Positions 44,844 through 56,017 are shown, counted from the stretch's first letter. The stretch: DNA of 64,000 nucleotides from Rhizobacter sp. OV335 (GCF_900142965.1 NZ_FRCQ01000008.1:157744-221743), one strand, 5' to 3'. A program made the numbers and translations. The notes: a model not told the origin generated them from the letters alone.

Positions 44844-46499
44844 TCAGCCTTCCCCGCGGCGCTCTTCTTCCATCTGCCGGCGGCGCTGGCCTTCGAGGTC
44901 GCGCAACCGCGCATCGATGATCGACGCGTCGATGAAATCGACCTTGCCGCCCGGCGTGCGGGCCAGGCGCTGGCCGGCGCGCAGGCGGTCGACCGCGCCG
45001 GTCAGGTCGCCGACCGCGTAGTGCGATTCGGCATCGGCGCGCAGCGAGCGCAGCTGCAGGCCGAGCTGCTCCCAGGTGCGGCTGAGTTGCTGCCAGGCGA
45101 GTGCGTCGGTCGGGTGCAGCGTGGTCCAGGTCTGCAGGTCGTCGGCGCTGCGCTTGATGGCCGGGTCGGTCTTCGGCGAGGCCAGCGCCACCTGGGCCTG
45201 CAGCAGCAGCACCGCGCGCGACGGCGTCGCGCCGCCGTCGAGGTAGGGCTTCAGCACCTGGCCGGCGCGCACGCCGTCGCCGCGTTCGGCGAGCGACTGC
45301 GCCTGCAGCATCACGACCTCGCGCTCGGCGGTGGCGTCGCTGCGCGGGCTGCCGCGCACCACGCCGAGCGCGACCTGCAGCGCGGCATCGGCGCGCGCCC
45401 AGTCGTGCAGCAGCGTCGACGCGAGCGCGCTGGCATAGGCGGCGTTCAGGCGCTCGCCGACGCTGGCGGTCGCCGCGACCTTGTCTTGCGACTGCCAGCG
45501 GCGCAGTGCGTCGGTGCGCGTGTCCATCATCACGCGGGCACGGGCCTGCGCCGCGACGTGGGCGAGCACGCTGACCGGCGGCACCGGCGCGGCGGTGCCC
45601 AGGCGCTGGCGGGCGTCGCCGATGCGCTCGGTGGTGATCGGGTGGGTGCGCAGGTACGGGAAGCCGCCGCTGTCGTTCAGGTGCGAGGCCTGGTCGAGCT
45701 TTTCGAACATCGCGGCCATGCCGCCGGGCGCGAAGCCGGCGCCGGTGAGCACGTTGAAGCCGACGCGGTCGGCCTCGCGCTCCATGTCGCGCGAGAAGTT
45801 CAGCTGGCCCTGCACCGAGGCGGCCTGCGCGCCGGTGAAGATCGCGTTGGCGCCGTCGACGCGGGTGCTGCGCGTGGCGGCGATCACGCCGAGGATCATG
45901 CCGGCCAGCCCGATCAGCGACTGGCGCCGGCTGTTGACCATGCCGCGCGCGATGTGGCGCTGCGTGACGTGCGACATCTCGTGCGCCAGCACCGACGCGA
46001 GTTCGTCGCGCGTGGCCGTCATCGCGATCAGGCCCAGGTGCACGCCGACGTAGCCGCCGGGCAGCGCGAACGCATTGACCGTCTTGTCGCGCACCAGGAA
46101 GGGCTCCCAGGCGAAGCGCTGGTCGATCTCGCCGCCGATGTTGCCCTGGGCGCGCGAGGCCGCGACCAGCGGCTGCCACAGCGATTGCAGGTACTCGAGC
46201 AGCACCGGGTCGTCGAGGTAGTCCGGGTCTTGCCGGATCGCCCGCATGATCTGGTCGCCGATGCGGCGCTCGGTGCCGACGCTCAGGTCATCCGACACCG
46301 AATCGCCGAGCGCGGGCAGTGCATTCTGCGTGGCCGGCACCGGCTCGGGGCCGGGGCTGGAGGCCGCGCCTTGCGCCTGCGCCCAGCCGCTGCTGCCCAG
46401 TAAGGCCAGTGCACACAGCGACGCGACGAGGCGGGCGGCGACGGTCGGGCGGGTGGGAGGCGCGGCGATAAGCGCGGTGATGGGGATCGGGCGTGTCAT
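44844..46499 (-). CDS. M48 family metalloprotease with TPR region (BepA-like)
   Basis: A 551-residue periplasmic zinc protease. The N-terminal signal is hydrophobic with cleavage near AQA (residue 43). The zinc site is H173-E-M-S-H177 (SVLAHEMSHVTQRHIARG), with the third ligand Glu242 in DMEREADRVGFNV. A loop AFALPGGYVGVHLGLI precedes it. The C-terminal 250 residues form a helical TPR-like region (AYASALASTLLHDWARADAA and others), as in BepA/YfgC, which clears stalled outer membrane proteins at the BAM complex. Divergent from moaC. A -10-like TATGAT for moaC lies at 46533-46538. Confidence 0.9.
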   Translation of the reverse strand: MTRPIPITALIAAPPTRPTVAARLVASLCALALLGSSGWAQAQGAASSPGPEPVPATQNALPALGDSVSDDLSVGTERRIGDQIMRAIRQDPDYLDDPVLLEYLQSLWQPLVAASRAQGNIGGEIDQRFAWEPFLVRDKTVNAFALPGGYVGVHLGLIAMTATRDELASVLAHEMSHVTQRHIARGMVNSRRQSLIGLAGMILGVIAATRSTRVDGANAIFTGAQAASVQGQLNFSRDMEREADRVGFNVLTGAGFAPGGMAAMFEKLDQASHLNDSGGFPYLRTHPITTERIGDARQRLGTAAPVPPVSVLAHVAAQARARVMMDTRTDALRRWQSQDKVAATASVGERLNAAYASALASTLLHDWARADAALQVALGVVRGSPRSDATAEREVVMLQAQSLAERGDGVRAGQVLKPYLDGGATPSRAVLLLQAQVALASPKTDPAIKRSADDLQTWTTLHPTDALAWQQLSRTWEQLGLQLRSLRADAESHYAVGDLTGAVDRLRAGQRLARTPGGKVDFIDASIIDARLRDLEGQRRRQMEEERRGEG

Positions 46500-46572
46500 C
46501 CGGTGGGGCGCAAAGGCGAGGAGCGGCCGATCGCTATGATGCCAGCGCCACGTTGCCCGGATGTTTCCCTTC

Positions 46573-47094
46573 ATGTCCAAGCCCCTTCCCCCAGCGCAGT
46601 CCCTGCCCCCGAGCGATCCGACGCTGACCCATTTCGACGCGCAGGGGCAGGCCCACATGGTCGACGTGTCGGCCAAGGCCGAGACGCATCGCATCGCACG
46701 CGCCGCCGGCGTGATCCGCATGCTGCCGGCCACGCTGGCGCTGATCCAGGGCGGCACCGCGAAGAAGGGCGACGTGATCGGCATCGCGCGCATCGCGGCG
46801 ATCCAGGCCAGCAAGCGCACCGCCGAGCTGATCCCGCTGTGCCACCCGCTGCCGATCACGAAGGTGGCGGTCGATTTCGAGATCGATGCCGCGCAGAACC
46901 TGGTGCGCTGCATTGCGCAGGTCGAGACGCTCGGGCGCACCGGCGTCGAGATGGAGGCGCTGACGGCGGTGCAGGTCGGGCTGCTGACGGTCTACGACAT
47001 GTGCAAGGCCGTCGACCGCGGGATGGTGATGGGGGAGATCCGGGTGCTGGAGAAGCACGGCGGGAAGTCGGGGGATTGGGTGGCGGCTACCTGA
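46573..47094 (+). CDS. moaC: Cyclic pyranopterin monophosphate synthase MoaC
   Basis: A 173-residue enzyme of molybdenum cofactor synthesis, converting the GTP-derived cyclic intermediate made by MoaA to cyclic pyranopterin monophosphate. Family blocks are [48 protein letters not shown] and [13 protein letters not shown], with the catalytic Lys in MCKAVD. The start could also be the in-frame ATG at 46561. Its end overlaps the convergent ligase gene by eight bases. No other moa genes are in the window. Confidence 0.95.
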   Translation: MSKPLPPAQSLPPSDPTLTHFDAQGQAHMVDVSAKAETHRIARAAGVIRMLPATLALIQGGTAKKGDVIGIARIAAIQASKRTAELIPLCHPLPITKVAVDFEIDAAQNLVRCIAQVETLGRTGVEMEALTAVQVGLLTVYDMCKAVDRGMVMGEIRVLEKHGGKSGDWVAAT

Positions 47095-48874
47095 AGTCTT
47101 CGAAGCTCAGCGGGCGGGTCGGCTGCAGGCATTGGAACGGCAGCGGGGTCGACGCCGCCTTCGGTGCCTCGCAAGGGGCGAAGAACTCGGCCGCCCCCGG
47201 GTTGTTGAACTCGCGCAGTCGCTGGGCGACATAGCGGGCGCGGTCGGTGTCGCCGCTTTCTTCGAGCGCCCTGGCCCAGGCCATCATCAGCCGGGTGTCC
47301 AGCAGGTAGTGGGTGGAGCGCTTGAAACTGCCCAGTGCCTCGCCGGGATGTTCGGCGATGGTGCCCGCGGCGTAGTCGGCGTGATGGGCGAACAGCCAGC
47401 TGCGCTGGCCGTCGGCGATGCGTTCCGACAGCGGTGCCGCATTCTCGGGCGGCGAGAAGATGACCACGACGCGCATGTAGTCGAGCACCGACACGATGGC
47501 GCCGACCACCAGCAGGGCCGAGCCGATGGCCAGGGCCGTCGAGATGCGGCGCGCAACGGCAGGCGCCGCAAGCTCACGGGTCTCGCGAATGCCGCCCAGG
47601 CAGATGCCGAACGCGAAGGCCATCGGCAGCAGGAAGTAGGCGTACCACAGCGGGTACTCGAGCATGCTGTGGACCGCCATCGTCAGCACCATCACGAGGG
47701 CCCCGCGCTGCGTCAGGCCATCGGTCGACGCCGCTCGCCGCGCTGCGACGAACGCCTTCCACAGGGCCCACAGCAGCAACGCCATCACCAGGGTGCCGAG
47801 CGGGATGCCGAGTTCGACCAGCAGCTGCAGCGGGAGGTTGTGGGTGTGGTCGAAGAAGGCACCCGGCCTGCCGGGGAAGGGCGTGAGGGTCCACGCGAAG
47901 TTGAACTCACCCCAGCCGACGCCGAGCCAGGGGTGCTGCGCGATCAGCGACAGCGCATTGGCCCAGATGCCGAAGCGCGAGCTGGACGGGTCCGAACCGT
48001 GGATCTGCGAGTCGCCGGCGAAGGTCTGGACGCCGGCGGTTGCAAGCATCCACGACAGCACGTAGAGGACCGGCATCAGCAACAGTAGGACGCGCGTGAA
48101 GCGCGACAGGCCGCGGTCAATCAAGCCCCAGACCGCCAGCAGCACCACACAGACCATGCCCGTGCGAGAGACCGTCAGCACGATCGCGAAGACGAGCGCA
48201 GCCATGGCGAACAGCGAGGCCACGCGAGCGATGGCGAGATGAGGATCGCGTGGACGCTCTGCCCAGGCCTCGTGCAGGCACGCCAAGGCCACGAGAGACC
48301 AGACGAGCAGACTGCTCAGGTGATTGGGTTGACGCAGGTTGCCGCCGGCCCGCCCGGGCGTGGCGGGGCGTGCGATCCAGTTGCCGTCGGCCCATTGAGG
48401 TGCGAAGGACTGGATGATGGCCACGATGAAGCTGAGCAGTCCCGCGATGCAGAGGGCGACGCAGAACGCGTTGAAGACGGGCGCTCTTTGGTCGGGCGAC
48501 CGTCCGACAAGGAAGCCGACGACCAGCACGACACAGGCAGCCAGGAGCATTCCGGCGGACGACACGACCAGCGGCCACGGCAGTCCATGGGCGGCGGCGG
48601 CCAATGCAGCCACGACCAGCATCAGCAGGGCAGCCAAGGTCGCGCGCGCTGGAGCCGACTCGCGCCTGGATTCAGGTTGAAACGCGACGGAGCTTGCCAG
48701 CACCAGCGCCAGCGTCCCCCACCCCATCAACGCTGCGGCCTGATTCAAAAGGGTCGCCGACGGCGGAACGTTGAATGCAAGCAGCGCTGGCGCCGCGATG
48801 GCCGCGCAACTCAAGACCGTCAACGGAAGCTTGATCGACGGAGAATTGGGGGGGCGGACGGCTTCCAATGGCAA
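47087..48874 (-). CDS. PglL/O-antigen-ligase (Wzy_C) family membrane protein
   Basis: A multi-pass membrane protein of about 595 residues. Key segments are [20 protein letters not shown], the PglL_A-type motif, and the periplasmic loop [20 protein letters not shown] followed by [20 protein letters not shown], the Wzy_C/PglL catalytic area. The family joins lipid-linked glycans to proteins or lipids in the periplasm. The C-terminal soluble part ([15 protein letters not shown]) is a Wzy_C_2-like tail. No ATG or good ribosome-binding site is available near the 5' end; a TTG at 48874 is my best guess. It lies at the end of the pilA glycosylation cluster, 44 bases after the TfpX/TfpZ gene. Confidence 0.87.
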   Translation of the reverse strand: MPLEAVRPPNSPSIKLPLTVLSCAAIAAPALLAFNVPPSATLLNQAAALMGWGTLALVLASSVAFQPESRRESAPARATLAALLMLVVAALAAAAHGLPWPLVVSSAGMLLAACVVLVVGFLVGRSPDQRAPVFNAFCVALCIAGLLSFIVAIIQSFAPQWADGNWIARPATPGRAGGNLRQPNHLSSLLVWSLVALACLHEAWAERPRDPHLAIARVASLFAMAALVFAIVLTVSRTGMVCVVLLAVWGLIDRGLSRFTRVLLLLMPVLYVLSWMLATAGVQTFAGDSQIHGSDPSSSRFGIWANALSLIAQHPWLGVGWGEFNFAWTLTPFPGRPGAFFDHTHNLPLQLLVELGIPLGTLVMALLLWALWKAFVAARRAASTDGLTQRGALVMVLTMAVHSMLEYPLWYAYFLLPMAFAFGICLGGIRETRELAAPAVARRISTALAIGSALLVVGAIVSVLDYMRVVVIFSPPENAAPLSERIADGQRSWLFAHHADYAAGTIAEHPGEALGSFKRSTHYLLDTRLMMAWARALEESGDTDRARYVAQRLREFNNPGAAEFFAPCEAPKAASTPLPFQCLQPTRPLSFEDFR

Positions 48875-48918
48875 GGCGGCGGAGTGGTCGAGCGCGGATT
48901 ATGGGGGTCCGGCGCTGT

Positions 48919-49683
48919 CTAGAAGAATCCGTCGACTGGCAGATAGCCGATGGGCTGTCCATGCGCGGGCTCGAGCAGGATCACCCACGATGCCCTGCGA
49001 GACTGAAGCGGAAGAAAGCGCAGCGCCTCGACCGGCACGCCGGCGCGCTCGGCGGCTTTGCCAAGCGGCGCTGCCAGACGCCCATCTCGTTGCACGAGGA
49101 GGTCAACGGGCCGAGCGCGGCGCAATGCCTGCGCCGCATGCGGCTCATACGGCTGCCAGTAGCGCGGCACCATCGACAGGTCGATGCCTTTCAGGCCGAG
49201 ATCGATCGAGCGCAGTTGTTCATCGGGGTCCTGAGGCTTCGGCGCTGCCACCAGTCGTGGGCCGGACAGGGACAGGGTTTGGAACCCCGTTGGCGCCTTC
49301 ATCAGTTCTTCGGTCTGCACGTCTGCCGCCGAGATGAGGCGGAAGCGGTCGACTTCGAACGACAGCAGCACCGGTCGCGCTTCGTAGATGGAGTTCAGTC
49401 CATAGACGAGGGCGCAGATCTGCATCACGGCGATCACACCCAGGTCCCGCACGAGTTCGCCCTTCGGCTTGGCTTTGTTGAACACGACGGCCGTCAGCAG
49501 TGGCCCCATCACCACGTCGACCGTCACCACCAGGAAGAACAGCGAAAAGCCGCCAGCCATGTCGTCGAATGGCGACGGGTACCACAAGAGGAAGACGACG
49601 GCGCCTGCGGCCAGAGCGACAACTCCGCTGATGGCGAGGTGGAGGCCGCTGGCGACGAGGCGAGAACGAAGGGCAACCATCAT
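48919..49683 (-). CDS. TfpX/TfpZ family type IV pilin accessory protein
   Basis: A 254-residue protein with four N-terminal membrane helices (LHLAISGVVALAAGAVVFLL, FSLFFLVVTVDVVMGPLLTA and two more), then a soluble C-terminal domain. The KPKGELVRDLGVIAVMQICA segment after VVFNKA and YGLNSIYEARPVLLSFEVDR are typical of TfpX/TfpZ, which assist assembly or surface display of particular pilin types in Pseudomonas and relatives. It lies six bases after the first ligase gene, so it is co-transcribed. The pilA two genes upstream is the likely client. Confidence 0.88.
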   Translation of the reverse strand: MMVALRSRLVASGLHLAISGVVALAAGAVVFLLWYPSPFDDMAGGFSLFFLVVTVDVVMGPLLTAVVFNKAKPKGELVRDLGVIAVMQICALVYGLNSIYEARPVLLSFEVDRFRLISAADVQTEELMKAPTGFQTLSLSGPRLVAAPKPQDPDEQLRSIDLGLKGIDLSMVPRYWQPYEPHAAQALRRARPVDLLVQRDGRLAAPLGKAAERAGVPVEALRFLPLQSRRASWVILLEPAHGQPIGYLPVDGFF

Positions 49684-49689
49684 GGCGAT

Positions 49690-51396
49690 TCAAGGCTTGG
49701 TGAGACGTGCGCCCAATGCGGGGGTGCTGGGGTAAGAGACAGCGGCCAGTTGAGGGTACCGTCGGTCGCGGGTGTCGATCCATGCGCTCCGTCCTTCGTC
49801 GCACTGCTGCTGAGTTTGCGTCACGCAAAGCAGTTCGAGACTGTGGCGCGCATCTTCCGGCCTCCCGTTCAAGGCGCTGGCCATTGCGTAGCGGAACAGC
49901 ACTGGCGGGTATCCGAAACGTTGGGCGATTGAATGCATGTCATCCAGTTCCGCGGCACTCATCCCTGGCCCTGCTTCGTGCCGCGCAAAAGAAAGAAATG
50001 CGCTTTGCTGGGTCAACAACAGGAGGTCGGGGGCAGTGCTGGTGACATACCCAGTTCCGATACGGGCGGCTTCAAGACGGAATGTTCGCAGATTCTGCTC
50101 TGCTTCCAGATAGTCTCGCCCGATCATGACGCCCAGGCAGCAGCAACCCGCCCAGAGTCCGACGGCGACCCATCGGGGCACGGTGGTCCCTCGGGCGGTC
50201 GTGCGCAACCGCTCGTCGAGGCCGCCCATCATGAAACCCACCGGCAAGAGGAAATAGGCGTAATCGAGCGGAAACTCCAGCAGTGAATGCAGGAAGACCA
50301 TGCCGACCGCGGCGATCAGGTAGGCGCTCTGTGGATCGCGTATGCGGCGCCATCGGCTGGCGAACCACCACGCCAGCGAGCCGAAGATGCCCAGTCCGAT
50401 GGGGATGCCATTCCAGATCAGCAGGTCCAGCAGCAGGTTGTGGCTGTGTTCGAGTTGCTCCCAGGTCGATGCGTGATCCGTCGCGACGCGCGATTGGGCA
50501 ACGGCGACCTGATTCCATCCGTAGCCCACCCACGGTTTGCGCGACGCCGCGTCAAGCATTCCTGCCCAATGTGTCGGCCGGGTTCCACCCTGGGCCTGCT
50601 CTGCAAGCGGGCGACCATCTGAGAGATGAAGTGCATCGCTGACCGGATTGACGGCGAAGTGCATCGCGACGCCCAGCATCAGCAGCACGAGCAGCGGCGC
50701 CGGTCGCGCCCGCACCTCGGCGCGAGCGCGGAAGCTGACGAACCAGACCGTGAGCATGAGTGCCGCCACCCAAGGCGTGCGAGAACGAGTCAAGACGGCG
50801 CCGAGCACCAACCACAGGGCGACAACCCACGCGCAACGCCCACCAAGGCGGCCGGTTTGATGCAACGCCAGTGTCCCGACGAATCCCAAGGACAACAGCG
50901 TGGCCAGCTGGTTTGGCTGGGCGAGATTGCCCGAAGGGCGACCGTGCGGAGGCATGGCCGTCACCCACCGCCCCAGGTCCGGGACCGTCAGCCATTGCAC
51001 CAGCTCTGCGCCGACTGACAGGACGCCGGCGAACACGAACGTCAGCCACAGAGCTTCCCATGGAGAGGCGCGGGGCCCCATGGATTCGAATGTTGCGCCG
51101 GCAGCCAACGAGAGGCCGAAGCCGGCCATGTAGAGGCCGGCCATCCAGGCATCACCCGCAAACAGGATCAGCCCTGTGAAGGCCTGTACGGCAATCACCC
51201 CGACGCAGGCCAAGGCAACGGATGCCAGGAATGGCCAGCACCACCTCTTTGCCCGCACCAGTACCGGGGCGACAAGCAAGGCCATTGCCACTGCGGCGAC
51301 GGCGTCGGCCTGGAAAGCCGCCCACGGCAGGTAGTGGTCGGGTATCAACCAGGCACAGCCAAGAAAGACCAGAGCCAACCAGGACAGGAGGTGCAT
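49690..51396 (-). CDS. Second PglL/O-antigen-ligase family membrane protein
   Basis: A 568-residue polytopic protein starting MHLLSWLALVFLGCAWLIPD. Motifs parallel those of the other ligase in this cluster: SGNLAQPNQLATLLSLGFVG, SRTPWVAALMLTVWF, and the catalytic-loop region SRKPWVGYGWNQVAVAQSRV with EQLEHSHNLLLDLLIWNGIP. The last 150 residues are soluble (RFGYPPVLFRYAMASALNGR) as in Wzy_C_2. It follows pilA after a terminator and precedes TfpX/TfpZ. Likely a pilin O-oligosaccharyltransferase; whether the two copies share or divide substrates is unknown. Confidence 0.87.
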   Translation of the reverse strand: MHLLSWLALVFLGCAWLIPDHYLPWAAFQADAVAAVAMALLVAPVLVRAKRWCWPFLASVALACVGVIAVQAFTGLILFAGDAWMAGLYMAGFGLSLAAGATFESMGPRASPWEALWLTFVFAGVLSVGAELVQWLTVPDLGRWVTAMPPHGRPSGNLAQPNQLATLLSLGFVGTLALHQTGRLGGRCAWVVALWLVLGAVLTRSRTPWVAALMLTVWFVSFRARAEVRARPAPLLVLLMLGVAMHFAVNPVSDALHLSDGRPLAEQAQGGTRPTHWAGMLDAASRKPWVGYGWNQVAVAQSRVATDHASTWEQLEHSHNLLLDLLIWNGIPIGLGIFGSLAWWFASRWRRIRDPQSAYLIAAVGMVFLHSLLEFPLDYAYFLLPVGFMMGGLDERLRTTARGTTVPRWVAVGLWAGCCCLGVMIGRDYLEAEQNLRTFRLEAARIGTGYVTSTAPDLLLLTQQSAFLSFARHEAGPGMSAAELDDMHSIAQRFGYPPVLFRYAMASALNGRPEDARHSLELLCVTQTQQQCDEGRSAWIDTRDRRYPQLAAVSYPSTPALGARLTKP

Positions 51397-51416
51397 GGGA
51401 AGGGAAGCCTCAAGAC

Positions 51417-51441
51417 AAAAAGCGGCCGATGGCCGCTTTTT
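51417..51441 (-). terminator. Intrinsic terminator downstream of pilA
   Basis: AAAAAGCGGCC (51417-51427), loop GAT, GGCCGCTTTTT (51431-51441): an 11-base perfect stem with T tract on the minus strand. It probably limits readthrough from pilA into the ligase genes, allowing high pilin and low enzyme levels. Confidence 0.9.
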
Positions 51442-51458
51442 CAGAGAGTGCGAAGTGA

Positions 51459-51938
51459 TCAGCCGCGGCACGAACCCGGCAGGTACGTGGTCGGGACCGG
51501 GGCGCCACCGTTGCCGGGACCGCAGGTCCACTTGAAGACTTGGACACCGATGTCAGTAGTACCCATCTGGGCGGTAGCCGACTTGTAGGGGATCAGGTCG
51601 ATCGTCTTGGCGTCAAGCGCGGTATCGCCCCAAGGGCCAGTAGCCGTCGTGACGGTAACGACACCAATGTTGCTGGTGTGAACGGCAGCAACGTACTTCG
51701 AAGTCTGGCTGGTGCTCTCGCAACCCCAGGCATCAGCAGCCGGCAGCGACGAAACCGACGACTGGAACACTTCAGAGATCGTGGTGCGGCAAGCCGAGGC
51801 AGCCAGAATCACTTCCGACATCTTGGCCTTCTTCGTGTACTGTTGGTAAGCCGGCAGAGCGACGGCAGCCAAAATACCAATGATCGCAACGACGATCATC
51901 AGTTCGATAAGGGTAAAACCTTGTTGAACGCGCTTCAT
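51459..51938 (-). CDS. pilA: Type IV major pilin PilA
   Basis: A 159-residue prepilin. The leader MKRVQQG is cut by PilD before Phe8; the mature start [20 protein letters not shown] has the conserved Glu5. A helical spine is followed by a globular domain with four Cys ([26 protein letters not shown]), the last pair forming the usual C-terminal disulfide loop. Ser/Thr-rich stretches ([19 protein letters not shown]) could be glycosylated by the adjacent ligases. The start has CAGGAG upstream. A sigma-54 promoter precedes it. Base composition is less GC-rich than the neighbours, as is common for pilins. Confidence 0.95.
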   Translation of the reverse strand: MKRVQQGFTLIELMIVVAIIGILAAVALPAYQQYTKKAKMSEVILAASACRTTISEVFQSSVSSLPAADAWGCESTSQTSKYVAAVHTSNIGVVTVTTATGPWGDTALDAKTIDLIPYKSATAQMGTTDIGVQVFKWTCGPGNGGAPVPTTYLPGSCRG

Positions 51939-51984
51939 GGTGTAGAGCTCCTGAGATGGGAACGGGTGGGACACGCAAAACAAG

Positions 51985-52001
51985 ATGCAGCCCTCGTGCC
52001 A
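51985..52001 (-). promoter_or_regulatory. Sigma-54 promoter of pilA
   Basis: On the minus strand TGGCACGAGGGCTGCAT gives GG and GC elements at the exact N10 spacing of the -24/-12 promoter (consensus TGGCACG N4 TTGC). It lies about 47 bases ahead of the pilA ATG. In relatives such promoters depend on PilR. Confidence 0.85.
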
Positions 52002-52153
52002 AGCTCAATCCCTAGGTTTGATGTGATTTTCGACCGTTGTTCTGACGCAGCCGGTCACCGCTTGCACCAAATGCCTACCGCGCCCGTTCTGCATTGACCA
52101 AAACCGTCACTTCGTTTCTGTAAACGGGATTGCGCAAACGGTTGTCAGATGCA

Positions 52154-52930
52154 TCAGGCCAGCTCGATCATCTGACCCGCCTGCAGCGCAGCGATGCGAT
52201 GCGGCGTGACCAGGTTGGCAACTTCCTTCATCACCGAGGCCACTTCCCCCGGCTTGATGTGCGTGATGTGAACATCGACCGCGCCCTTCAGCGACGCCAG
52301 CTCATGGCTGAGCGCCGCCGGGCACAGGTGGCGGCTGATGCGGGCGAGCTGCCGCTCGTCGTCGCTGAACGCCGTCTCGATCACCAGGTGTTCTATCTTG
52401 AGCGACGACAGCCGCTCCCACAGCAGCGGGTTCGGCCCGGTGTCGCCGGTGTAGATCCACCAGCCCTCGGCGCCTTGCAGCCCGAAGCCGACCGCCGGCA
52501 CGGTGTGCGCCGCGCTCAGCACCTCGAAGGTCTTGCCGCCGAGCACCAGTTGCTGGCCGACCTCGAACGGCCGCAACTGCAGCACCGGTTGCTCGCGGCT
52601 CGGCAGCCGCGTGAAGTCGGGCCAGATCACGCCATTGAAGATGTGCTGGCGCAGCGCCTCGAGCGTCTGCGGCAGCGCATGCACCTGGATCGGCGGCCGG
52701 CCGGCGGCCATGCGCCGGCGCATCACGCTGTCGGCCAGCAGGCCGATCGATAGGATGTGATCGAGGTGCGAGTGGCTGATCAGGATGTGGTCGATTTGCG
52801 CCAGCTCATCGAGCGACAGGTCGCCCACGCCGGTGCCCGCATCAACGAGCACATCGTGTTCAACCAGGAAGGCGGTGGTCCGGCTGCCTGCGGCAATGGC
52901 CCCGGAGCACCCGAGGACGCGGATTTTCAT
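52154..52930 (-). CDS. MBL-fold 3',5'-cyclic-nucleotide phosphodiesterase-like protein (class II PDE)
   Basis: A 258-residue metallo-beta-lactamase-fold hydrolase. MKIRVLGCSGAIAAGSRTTA opens the fold, and the metal site is SHSHLDHI (His53, His55, Asp57, His58), with later ligands in SAAHTVPAVGFGLQ, YTGDTGPNPLLW and HITHIKPGE. The HxHLDH motif is the signature of class II cyclic nucleotide phosphodiesterases, though the residues following it fit the strict pattern only partly, so a ribonuclease Z-like role cannot be excluded. If a PDE, it would lower cAMP near the pilus and kinase genes. It is followed by the pilA upstream region. Confidence 0.75.
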   Translation of the reverse strand: MKIRVLGCSGAIAAGSRTTAFLVEHDVLVDAGTGVGDLSLDELAQIDHILISHSHLDHILSIGLLADSVMRRRMAAGRPPIQVHALPQTLEALRQHIFNGVIWPDFTRLPSREQPVLQLRPFEVGQQLVLGGKTFEVLSAAHTVPAVGFGLQGAEGWWIYTGDTGPNPLLWERLSSLKIEHLVIETAFSDDERQLARISRHLCPAALSHELASLKGAVDVHITHIKPGEVASVMKEVANLVTPHRIAALQAGQMIELA

Positions 52931-53126
52931 GGCGGTGGCAGGAGGCGCGCGACACAGGCACGCCAGCAGGACAGAACGCTGAATGCTGACCGCGACCGCC
53001 CGGTGATGCAAGGTGCGAAGCCGCGATTGCGCCCGCCTTGAACACCTCGATACCCGGCATTCGGGATCGACGTGAATTGCTTCACGCCGGCCGGGCTACA
53101 GAAAATCTCGTCCGGTGCCGAGCCCG

Positions 53127-53795
53127 TCAGACCTGCACGAACTGCATCTGCGTGCCGGCGAGTTCGATCACGTCGCCGTTCTTCAGCGGCAGCGTGTCGC
53201 TGGCCAGCGGGTTGCCGTTGATCGTCGGGCGCGACGAGCCTTCGACGTGGGCGAACACATAGCCGCCCGGGCGTTTCGTGATCGACGCGACCTGCACGCC
53301 GGGCTTGCCGACGGTCGTGACCACCTTGGTCAGCGCGACCTCGCGGCCCGCAGCGGCACCATTGAGCACCTTGATGGTCGCCGGGCTCGACGACGTGCTC
53401 AAGCCACCAAAGCCTGAAGCCGGCGCGAGCGTCTGCGCAAAGCCCTGGGCCGAAGGCACCGGCGCGGCGCCGGGCTTCATGATCATCGTCTTCTCGTAAT
53501 CGGTGCCGTCCTCGACCAGGTACTTGATCTTGTACTTGCCGATCTCGACGGTGTCGTTGTGCGCCAGCAGCTGCTTCTTGACGGCCTTGCCGTTGATGTA
53601 GGTGCCGTTGGTGCTGTTCAGGTCTTCGATGAACACGTCGGAGCCGACCATCTGGAGCACCGCGTGCTCGCCGCTGACGGCCAGGTTGTCGATCACGATG
53701 TCGTTGTAGGGCCGCCGGCCAAGGGTCGTCTTGTCCTTGGTGATCTGCACTTCCTTGATCACGACCCCGTCGAGCGATACGACCAACTTGCCCAT
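53127..53795 (-). CDS. Protein with two FHA domains
   Basis: A 222-residue cytosolic phosphothreonine-binding adaptor. The first FHA domain (about 20-95) has LGRRPYNDIVID, SGEHAVLQ and NSTNGTYINGK, all core residues. A linker of about 40 residues (KPGAAPVPSAQGFAQTLAPA) contains Thr residues that could be phosphorylated. The second FHA (about 138-222) is more diverged: KPGVQVASITKRPGGYVFAH, then SRPTINGNPL. The GAGGTC site before ATG supports the start. It lies with the PP2C and kinase genes on the same strand, so its ligands are probably substrates of that kinase. Confidence 0.9.
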   Translation of the reverse strand: MGKLVVSLDGVVIKEVQITKDKTTLGRRPYNDIVIDNLAVSGEHAVLQMVGSDVFIEDLNSTNGTYINGKAVKKQLLAHNDTVEIGKYKIKYLVEDGTDYEKTMIMKPGAAPVPSAQGFAQTLAPASGFGGLSTSSSPATIKVLNGAAAGREVALTKVVTTVGKPGVQVASITKRPGGYVFAHVEGSSRPTINGNPLASDTLPLKNGDVIELAGTQMQFVQV

Positions 53796-53896
53796 GCTTG
53801 ACCTCTAGTCTCTCTTGTATGTCTGGGCTCCGAACCAGGACCCCGTGCAATGTGCTGGCAATTTCAGAGCCGGCAGAACTTCAATGCCTGAACGTT

Positions 53897-54706
53897 TCAA
53901 CGCCTGAACGGCCACCACGATCGTGGCGCGATGCTCTGGCCCCGTACCCGAACCAGGACCACCGCGATATTATCCTTTCCACCCGCATCATTGGCTGCGT
54001 CAATCAGCGCCGCACCTGCCTCGTCCAGCGAGTCGTGCGCCTGCAACACCTGGCCGATGCTCTCATCGTCCAGCATGTCAGACAGCCCGTCGGAGCAGAG
54101 TAAGTAGATGTCTCCCGGCATCAGGTCGTGCAGGTGGGTCTCCAGCAGCACGGTGTCTTCGACGCCGACAGCGCGCGTCACCAGGTTCTTGTTGGCGGAG
54201 AAAGCGGCCTGTTCCGGCGTGATCAGCCCGGAATCGATCTGTTCCTGCAGCAGCGAATGGTCGTGCGTGATCTGCTGCAGGCGGCCGGCGCGAAAGCGGT
54301 AGCCGCGCGAATCGCCGACATGGCCCATCAGCAGCCGGCCGTCGCGGAAGGCGCCGACCACCAGCGTCGTGCCCATGCCGGCGTACTGCGGGTTGGAATT
54401 GGCCGCGTTGAAGATCGCCCGGTTCGCGTTGTCGACGCAGATGTCCATCGCGCGGCGCACGTCGGTGTCGGACGCATTGCCCGACGCTTCCTGCAGCCAG
54501 CGGCCCAGTTCGGTCTTGATGAACGAGGTGGCCATGCCGCTGGCGACCTCGCCGGCGTTGTAGCCGCCCATGCCGTCGGCCAGCACGACCAGCGCCGAAG
54601 CCTCGTGGACGGCGACCGAATCCTCGTTGTTGTTGCGCGCTCGGCCGGTGTCCGTGGCACTGAAGAATTCAAGCGACATGGCGGTGGCGGACACGGGCAG
54701 AGTCAT
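53897..54706 (-). CDS. PP2C family serine/threonine protein phosphatase
   Basis: A 269-residue metal-dependent phosphatase (Stp1/PrpC type). Motifs are ATDTGRARNNNEDS, VVLADGMGGYNAGEVAS with the metal Asp, GMGTTLVVGAF, MGHVGDSRGYRFR, LLCSDGLSDML and NDAGGKDNIAVVLVR. It would reverse phosphorylation by the kinase encoded 21 bases upstream, with the FHA protein reading the mark. The start at 54706 has GAAGG upstream; 54679 is possible. Confidence 0.94.
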   Translation of the reverse strand: MTLPVSATAMSLEFFSATDTGRARNNNEDSVAVHEASALVVLADGMGGYNAGEVASGMATSFIKTELGRWLQEASGNASDTDVRRAMDICVDNANRAIFNAANSNPQYAGMGTTLVVGAFRDGRLLMGHVGDSRGYRFRAGRLQQITHDHSLLQEQIDSGLITPEQAAFSANKNLVTRAVGVEDTVLLETHLHDLMPGDIYLLCSDGLSDMLDDESIGQVLQAHDSLDEAGAALIDAANDAGGKDNIAVVLVRVRGQSIAPRSWWPFRR

Positions 54707-54727
54707 CGAACCTTCAAACCAAGGGAG

Positions 54728-56017
<1,290 letters not shown>

